A stretch of DNA of 21,198 nucleotides, from the NCBI GenBank assembly GCA_024860865.1, contig JACRDV010000096.1, positions 1 to 21,198 on the forward strand, written 5' to 3'. How positions within the stretch are numbered: position 1 is the first letter of the stretch; each line of letters begins with the position of its first letter. Position numbers and translations under genes: made by a program. A model generated the notes under the pieces. It was not told where the DNA came from. It saw only the letters and a program-made list of their open reading frames with translations, and searched no databases. Of the stretch, positions 16,422 to 21,198 are shown one piece after another. The stretch comes from JACRDV01 sp024860865 [NCBI: Methanobacteriota archaeon]. Its GTDB lineage: Archaea; JACRDV01.

Positions 16422-16928
16422 ATGGTGGAGAATTTGTCATCTACTTTAAATGAATTGAAAAATATTGGTGATGGTCATATCTATCTACAAAGTGGAGATT
16501 ATCAAAAAGCCGAAGAGATTTACAGAAAAATCTATAAAGGTTTACTCGAGAAGCAATCCTCAGAAAATAAGCGGTTTTCAAAATCGAATATTTTATTTTT
16601 AATAGGTATTTCACTTTTCTTTCAAAAAAGAGTGAAAGATGCCATCCATTATTTCATTCTTGCTTGCTCAGAACAGCTTTTAGATGCCCCAATTGGTAAA
16701 GAAGACCCAGTAATATGTGCACCGGTAGGTCCGGGCAATGTACTTAAGTCCCTTTTTTGCTTTAATGTGCAAAGCCTTGAATTGGTTAAGGATATTGCCA
16801 TAGTAAAAAAGAAAAATGGAAAAATCCCACCTGATCCAGAGGAAATTTTTAAAGAATTTCTACAAAAGCAAAATATTAGTGAAGATAAAATATTGACCCT
16901 CTGTGAAAAATTTCCAATTCAAGTATAA
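16422..16928 (+). CDS. TPR-like protein
   Basis: The 168-residue protein has two TPR-like helical pairs: about residues 14-47 (GDGHIYLQSGDYQKAEEIYR) and 54-87 (ILFLIGISLFFQKRVKDAIHYF). A distinctive segment, DAPIGKEDPVICAPVGPGN, follows and then a C-terminal helical part. TPRs usually mediate protein contacts; the partner is unknown. No signal peptide. ATG 16422 is used here; a TTG five codons later has GGTGG in front of it and is an alternative start. It is followed 61 bp later by another small gene on the same strand, and both lie before a terminator-like hairpin, so they are probably one unit. Confidence 0.6.
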   Translation: MVENLSSTLNELKNIGDGHIYLQSGDYQKAEEIYRKIYKGLLEKQSSENKRFSKSNILFLIGISLFFQKRVKDAIHYFILACSEQLLDAPIGKEDPVICAPVGPGNVLKSLFCFNVQSLELVKDIAIVKKKNGKIPPDPEEIFKEFLQKQNISEDKILTLCEKFPIQV

Positions 16929-16989
16929 TATTAATTTTGCAAATTTGATAATTTTTTTAAATTTTAGTGGGATATGAAAGGAAGAAATA

Positions 16990-17346
16990 ATGGGAATAGT
17001 TCAAAAAGCTTTGCTATTTGAAAGTGGCGCACTTAGAAACCAGGCTTTCAATTTATTGGGTTCAACCGTATCACTTAGAGAAGAAATTCCTTTGTTTGAT
17101 TTAGCTGTCAGAACAATTGATTGCAAGACCCATAGCCGCAGAGAATACTATTTATTTATCACTGGTGAATTAGAAGATGTTGCAAATTGCCTTAAGTTCT
17201 TGGAAATGAATAAGTTTTACTTTAGCGTTCCTGAACCAATTGTATATAGGGAGCCTGATTTTGAATGGGTTTTTCCAAAGCTAGAACCTTTACCTCAGGA
17301 GAAAAAAGGTGAAAAAGTAGAGATTATGCTCGCTTACAAAGGGTGA
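16990..17346 (+). CDS. Hypothetical small alpha/beta protein, 118 residues
   Basis: I do not recognise the family with confidence. The layout looks like strand-helix-strand: LFDLAVRTIDC, then REYYLFITGELEDVANCLKFLEM, then FYFSVPEPIVY, with an acidic-basic tail. The central strand-helix with ITGELEDVANCLKF is loosely like bacterial microcompartment (BMC) shell domains or ACT-like folds, but no family motif is complete. A GGA-rich ribosome site (AAAGGA) precedes ATG. It ends 48 bp before a terminator-like hairpin, so it is likely the last gene of a two-gene unit with the TPR-like protein. Confidence 0.55.
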   Translation: MGIVQKALLFESGALRNQAFNLLGSTVSLREEIPLFDLAVRTIDCKTHSRREYYLFITGELEDVANCLKFLEMNKFYFSVPEPIVYREPDFEWVFPKLEPLPQEKKGEKVEIMLAYKG

Positions 17347-17394
17347 TATAAAACCCAACAGAAAGTTCTGCATTTCAATAATTTAACAATATTT

Positions 17395-17438
17395 GGAACT
17401 AAAAAATCTCTAAATCAAAGATTTTTGGTCCTTTTTTT
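17395..17438 (+). terminator. Hairpin followed by T tract
   Basis: AAAAATCT (17402-17409) and AGATTTTT (17419-17426) pair perfectly around a 9-base loop. GGA and TCC extend the stem with small bulges, and seven T follow. It resembles an intrinsic terminator and separates the two-gene unit upstream from the radical SAM gene. Confidence 0.55.
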
Positions 17439-17460
17439 GTGTAATAATTATTAAGTTCAT

Positions 17461-17470
17461 TTTTTAATAT
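17461..17470 (+). promoter_or_regulatory. TATA-like box for radical SAM gene
   Basis: TTTTTAATAT ends 24 bases before ATG 17494, a spacing that fits a leaderless transcript. No ribosome site is visible before the ATG. Confidence 0.35.
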
Positions 17471-17493
17471 GAGATTAAAATGGTTGCATTGGA

Positions 17494-20109
17494 ATGGCTA
17501 AGAAAGTAGCTTTTTATATGGACTATGATAAATACGGCCGAAATGAAGCTCCTGGTATTCTGCTTTTCGTTCAACTGCTTAGAGATAAAGGATATGAAGT
17601 GGATTTTATAACTTCAGAGCAAGAGCTACTCCATAAATTAGAGCATAATAGATATGATGCCGTTGCTGTTTCTGCTTTTAGCAGTTTAGAATTGCGTGAT
17701 ATTTTAAAGACGGCAATTAAGATCAAAAAGCAAGATCCTTGTATTGTCACTATTCTTGGAGGGCATGGAGCATCGACAAATGCCCAAAAATTATCTCATG
17801 CTACAGGCATCGATGTAGTTGTAGAAGGTGAAGCAGAGAATTCTCTCCCCCTTATTTTAAAAAATGTTGAAAGGGCTGAAGTACCTGCTATAGAATCGAT
17901 TAATGATCGAGCTGAACTGGACCTAACACAAGAGCAAATCGAATTTTTAGGTATAGAAGCTGTTAATTTGTTACTAATGGATAGAGTATATTATAGAAGC
18001 CCAATAACCAAGGAACAGGCTGAAAGACTGATAAATTCTTCATTTGAAAGAATAACCACAAAAGATGGCGAACAAATAAAATTAAATGTACCTCTATCAG
18101 GTGTAATTTTTAGCACGCGAGACGGTAATTTTTTCGATATGAGTAAGATAACCAAAAGTACTGACCATAGCTGGACAGATGCACATCAAAGGAATAAACT
18201 GGTGTGGGAAAAAGAACATTCTAAAAAATTTCCACTAATCTTACAAGAGTTTATCCATTACATGCATCTACATCCAACTGACGAAGAATGGAACAAACAA
18301 ACTACAAAATATCCATGGGACATAGTAAAAGAAAAGAACTGGACTAATATCAGTTTATATGTGCAAAAGGGATGCTCCTGGCGCAATTGTGCATTTTGCG
18401 GTGTAACTACAGTGGGAGGTAGAAGGCTCAAGGTTAAGTCAAAAGAGAGTTTAAGCGTTATTCAGATGTTGGAAGAAGCTAGAGACAACGGCATTAAAGC
18501 AGTTACATTTGATGATGATGAATTTGTTCAAGACCAAGAATGGGTAAAAGAACTATGCAATGAGATAATGAAGCGCAAATTAAATGAAAAATTAGTTTTC
18601 AGTGCAATGATAAGAGTGGAGTCAATTAAAAGAACACAATTGTCAAAACATCATATCAAGAAAGCGATAAACAGCATCAAGGGAGAAGAAAATAAAAGAA
18701 TAGTTTCAGAAATGTTAAAATACATAGAAGATGAAGGACTTAACAATTTTTTTAAAGAACTTAATTTTGGTGGTAAGTTTGGTAAAGAACAAGCAATAGC
18801 AGAGCTGATAGGAAAATTAAATGAATTCTTGCCAGAATCTGAGAAAATAGCACTTAACGAATATCTTTCTGATAAATTAATAGAACATTTTCTACTGCAA
18901 TTGCTAAAAGATGCAAACTTTATAAAACTTCAAATTGGAGTAGAAAGTTTCGTTCCAGAGAAAATAAAATATTTTCAAAAAACGAGGGAGGGAAAAGAAG
19001 AAAAATACATTGAAAAAGCAAAAGAACTAATTCGATCTTGTTTAGAAGCAGATATAATCCCTGGAATATTCGTAATTACAACAAGACCTAAGCAGAAGCG
19101 CGCCTTAAGTGAAATTGCTGAAGAACTAAAAATAATTTCTAGTATACTTAAGGAGTCTTATGAAAAGTATAACATAATTCCAATTTTTAGTTTTAATGAT
19201 ATGCTGATGGCATATCCCGGTGCTCCGTTGCTTAAAAAAGAAGGGATAAAAAAATTTTTGGCTCCATTGAGACCGGTTATAGTTGCTAAAGGAGAAAAAG
19301 TAAAAATTGAAATTGAAACTTTAGAAATTCCGTATATTTTTAAACTTAAAAATATGGCGCTAACTAATTTTATTAGCAATCTATTTGCCATCAGTAAAAG
19401 CAGAAAATTACCTCCTGAAGAACTAAACGAAACGATAGAACACATTAAAGATGCAACAAGTGCTCTTGAAATATCTGCAAAGCAATTAGGCACCCTTTCA
19501 AGCATAATTTACGAATTTATAAGAGAACTTGGTTCCGATGGCAGGTTTGCTGGAGAACAAGCTGCTGTTAAGTTGCTGATTGAACTTAACGAATTTTTGC
19601 CTGAGTGGCATAAAATAACTCTGGATGATGGGTCCGCAATCAAACCAGATGCCCATTTAATAGGGCACGATAAATCAATTCCTGATAAATTGAAAAAGTT
19701 GTTGGTACGTAACATTTTGACGCCAGAGAATGTTGTTAATGCAATTAAAAATACCCAAAATAATGGGAACAAAAAGATGTTAGAATTTATCAATGATGAA
19801 GTAACCAAACAACAATTAGCAGAAAAGGATGAAGTTTTAGACAAATGCGGCGAGATAAATAGGAATATCCTAGACTTAGAAAACTCGATTGACGAAAACA
19901 TAAAAAAATATCTTAGCCAATTAAGAGATGAGTTAGAAAAATTGAATGAAATTAGAGATACAAAAATATTTGCTCAGAAAATTAATGAAATGTGCGAAAG
20001 AACTAAGGACTTTATAGAAAAGGTATTTCCTTCACTTAAAGGAAGAACAACATTAAATTCAGTTATAAATTGGCTTTCAACATACTCTATTAAAGAAAAA
20101 ATTTTATGA
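17494..20109 (+). CDS. B12-binding-domain radical SAM protein with inserted repeat module
   Basis: Residues 1-125 form a cobalamin-binding-type Rossmann domain (ILGGHGAST and IDVVVEGEAENSL) without the DxHxxG base-off motif, as in many B12-type radical SAM proteins. Residues 285-600 hold the radical SAM core: GCSWRNCAFCGV gives Cys294, Cys299 and Cys302 (CX4CX2C, one residue longer than CX3CX2C), then AVTFDDDEF, SAMIRVESI and IKLQIGVESF. About 88 residues (379-466) interrupt the core between SAMIRVESI and the next helix. A 40-residue segment in this insert (416-455) reappears near the C-terminus (673-712). The last 150 residues are mostly helical. The substrate is unknown. At 871 residues it is long for the family. 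It stands alone after a terminator-like hairpin. Confidence 0.85.
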   Translation: MAKKVAFYMDYDKYGRNEAPGILLFVQLLRDKGYEVDFITSEQELLHKLEHNRYDAVAVSAFSSLELRDILKTAIKIKKQDPCIVTILGGHGASTNAQKLSHATGIDVVVEGEAENSLPLILKNVERAEVPAIESINDRAELDLTQEQIEFLGIEAVNLLLMDRVYYRSPITKEQAERLINSSFERITTKDGEQIKLNVPLSGVIFSTRDGNFFDMSKITKSTDHSWTDAHQRNKLVWEKEHSKKFPLILQEFIHYMHLHPTDEEWNKQTTKYPWDIVKEKNWTNISLYVQKGCSWRNCAFCGVTTVGGRRLKVKSKESLSVIQMLEEARDNGIKAVTFDDDEFVQDQEWVKELCNEIMKRKLNEKLVFSAMIRVESIKRTQLSKHHIKKAINSIKGEENKRIVSEMLKYIEDEGLNNFFKELNFGGKFGKEQAIAELIGKLNEFLPESEKIALNEYLSDKLIEHFLLQLLKDANFIKLQIGVESFVPEKIKYFQKTREGKEEKYIEKAKELIRSCLEADIIPGIFVITTRPKQKRALSEIAEELKIISSILKESYEKYNIIPIFSFNDMLMAYPGAPLLKKEGIKKFLAPLRPVIVAKGEKVKIEIETLEIPYIFKLKNMALTNFISNLFAISKSRKLPPEELNETIEHIKDATSALEISAKQLGTLSSIIYEFIRELGSDGRFAGEQAAVKLLIELNEFLPEWHKITLDDGSAIKPDAHLIGHDKSIPDKLKKLLVRNILTPENVVNAIKNTQNNGNKKMLEFINDEVTKQQLAEKDEVLDKCGEINRNILDLENSIDENIKKYLSQLRDELEKLNEIRDTKIFAQKINEMCERTKDFIEKVFPSLKGRTTLNSVINWLSTYSIKEKIL
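18739..18858 (+). repeat. Protein repeat copy A inside radical SAM core
   Basis: Residues 416-455 include FFKELNFGGKFGKEQA and LNEFLPESEKIAL. They match copy B at most conserved positions: F, EL, G, F, EQA, LNEFLPE, KI and L. The copy is part of the segment that interrupts the radical SAM domain. Confidence 0.6.
19510..19629 (+). repeat. Protein repeat copy B in C-terminal region
   Basis: Residues 673-712 include FIRELGSDGRFAGEQA and LNEFLPEWHKITL, the second copy of the module. A helix like the one before copy A (AINSIKGEENKRIV) seems to follow copy B instead (AIKNTQNNGNKKML), so the order of parts may differ. Confidence 0.6.
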
Positions 20110-20126
20110 TAATTTTTGGTTGACTG

Positions 20127-20147
20127 AAGTTAATGAAGGCTTAACTT
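20127..20147. terminator. Inverted repeat between convergent genes
   Basis: AAGTTAA and TTAACTT are perfect complements around seven bases. The hairpin lies between the ends of the radical SAM and ferredoxin genes and could end transcription from both sides. Confidence 0.4.
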
Positions 20148-20743
20148 TAAAATTTATGACCACCCTTGCAGTAAAATGCTGCCGGCTGAAACCATTCTAG
20201 TTCAGGGATGACTAAAACTTTTATTTTTTCTTTTTCTATATAGGTAGAGAGTTCATCAAGTGTACCAAACTTTCTTGCTTTATATGGACACTTTGACACA
20301 CAAACTGGCACTTGACCTCTATCCACTAGATGCGCACACATATTACACTTATCAGCAATGCCAATTTTGTCGTTGAACTGTATAGCTCCATATGGGCAGA
20401 CCAAAATACATTGCTTGCAACCGATGCACTTGTCTGCTACTATGTGAACTATCCCATCTGCACGCCTTTCTATCGCTCCCTTAGGACAGGATTCGATACA
20501 TGGCGCTCTGCCACAGTGGTAACAGTTCTGGGGTACAAACAGTTTTTGGGGTACCCCCCATCTTTTGTCTATTTCCTTGTTTTCGGGTTCAAATGTAACT
20601 ACACTGGAGGATGGATCAAGCACTGTCACGCGTATTCGCCATATGGTCTTTGGAAGATTGTTTTCTCTTCTGCACCAGACCTCGCAGGCATGGCATCCAG
20701 TACAGGTATTTATATCAGTAAGAAAGCCGTACTCTTTTGAGAT
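20147..20743 (-). CDS. Four-cluster ferredoxin subunit (DmsB/PhsB-like), start codon uncertain
   Basis: Sixteen cysteines form four [4Fe-4S] groups: CTGCHACEVWC, CYHCGRAPC..C, CIGCKQC..C and CNMC..C..C. The first group lies upstream of the only standard start codon in frame (GTG 20629), which would delete a whole cluster. The open frame continues to a TAA at 20774-20776, but contains no ATG, GTG or TTG in that part. I give ATC 20743 as a marker only. Either a rare start is used, or the start was lost; adding one G to the G5 run (20751-20755) would create a TTG start. Proteins of this type carry electrons for molybdopterin or aldehyde oxidoreductases, but no partner is adjacent. No Tat motif is visible, so it is likely cytoplasmic. 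Confidence 0.75.
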   Translation of the reverse strand: MSKEYGFLTDINTCTGCHACEVWCRRENNLPKTIWRIRVTVLDPSSSVVTFEPENKEIDKRWGVPQKLFVPQNCYHCGRAPCIESCPKGAIERRADGIVHIVADKCIGCKQCILVCPYGAIQFNDKIGIADKCNMCAHLVDRGQVPVCVSKCPYKARKFGTLDELSTYIEKEKIKVLVIPELEWFQPAAFYCKGGHKF

Positions 20744-20860
20744 ATTTAAACCCCCAAATCTCTTTAGACGGGATTATTTTCCCTAATACCTTATATTTTC
20801 TTTCCCCGCATGGTTCTGTTGCATTTTCGGGACTTAATACTTCCGGTGACCTCTGTCAAG

Positions 20861-20868
20861 TTATATAC
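20861..20868 (+). promoter_or_regulatory. TATA box of tnpB
   Basis: TTATATAC begins 30 bases before ATG 20891. The spacing fits a nearly leaderless message; AAGGT directly abuts the ATG and is too close to be a ribosome site. Confidence 0.4.
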
Positions 20869-20890
20869 TTAAAGAATTGCATAATAAGGT

Positions 20891-21198
20891 ATGCAAGCTA
20901 TTAAAACAGTTCAGATATCTTATCAACCTACCCACGAGATTCTCAACCTGCTTGAAGCCTTCAGGGACATGGTCAATTATTCCATTTTTATTGGCTTAGA
21001 GAAAAACATAACCTCTAGGTTCAAGCTTTCAAACGAGGTCTACCACAAGTTAGCAGAGTCCGGATTGCACACTTGGTATGTGCTTTCTGCAATTGAGGTT
21101 GCTTCCACTATTTTGAAGAACTATCGGAAAGCGGTTGGGAGGGGAGAAAAACCAAAGAAACCGCATGCTAAAAAACTTATGGCCAAACTTGGGAACCA
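20891..21198 (+). mobile_element. tnpB: TnpB (IS200/IS605-type) N-terminal part, cut by window edge
   Basis: From ATG 20891 an open frame of 102 codons runs off the right edge. The N-terminal sequence (KTVQISYQPTHEILNLLEAF, then DMVNYSIFIGLEKN) and the downstream WYVLSAIEVASTILKNYRKA match the helical N-terminal domain of archaeal IS605 OrfB/TnpB proteins, ancestors of Cas12. The RuvC active site lies outside the window, so activity cannot be judged. No TnpA precedes it, so it is probably a TnpB-only element or the second gene of one. The left end of the element should lie between 20776 and 20860, but no clear end hairpin could be assigned. Codon composition is less AT-rich than that of its neighbours. 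Confidence 0.85.

Noticed and set aside
20147-20629. GTG 20629 as the true start of the ferredoxin subunit
   Set aside because: It would remove CTGCHACEVWC, a complete cluster motif encoded in the same frame just upstream.

Overview
The window is AT-rich archaeal DNA. It carries an archaeal TATA-binding protein, a PurP-family (archaeal purine) enzyme, an intein in a metabolic enzyme, several likely leaderless promoters and frequent TTG starts. Group 1 [NiFe] hydrogenase, its Hyp maturases and many Fe-S proteins point to an anaerobe, probably of the Thermoproteota/Bathyarchaeia type. That placement is inference; no rRNA or tRNA is present to test it.

Layout. (1) 1-5100, minus strand: a hydrogenase operon read small subunit, large subunit, maturation protease, HybA-like Fe-S protein, NrfD/HybB-like membrane protein (cut by the left edge). 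Both the small subunit and the HybA-like subunit have Tat motifs, so H2 oxidation should occur outside the membrane with electrons passed through the membrane module, probably to quinone. (2) 5101-7984: a divergent promoter region, hypA-hypD on the plus strand, and hypE convergent on the minus strand; hypB, hypC and hypF are not here. (3) 8147-8704: TBP. (4) 8705-9926: mostly decayed sequence with a possible transposase remnant, a GAGCG-rich patch, a hairpin and a frameshifted small secreted-protein gene. (5) 9927-12896: a COG2509-type FAD dehydrogenase split by a 529-residue intein. (6) 12897-15000: a promoter with two matching palindromes, an HTH-CBS regulator and a long PurP paralogue in one operon. 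(7) 15249-20109: a little-known set: a small HExxH protein, a hypothetical protein, a TPR-like protein, a small alpha/beta protein, then (after a terminator-like hairpin) an 871-residue B12-binding radical SAM protein with an inserted and repeated module. (8) 20147-21198: a four-cluster ferredoxin subunit whose start codon seems lost, next to the start of a TnpB gene that runs off the right edge.

Most notable points: the hydrogenase small subunit lacks one of the four normal cysteine ligands of the proximal Fe-S cluster; the intein has a winged-helix-like segment inside its splicing domain; the HTH-CBS/purP-like promoter has two 16-bp operator-like palindromes 31 bp apart; and the radical SAM protein has a module inserted in its barrel and echoed near its C-terminus.
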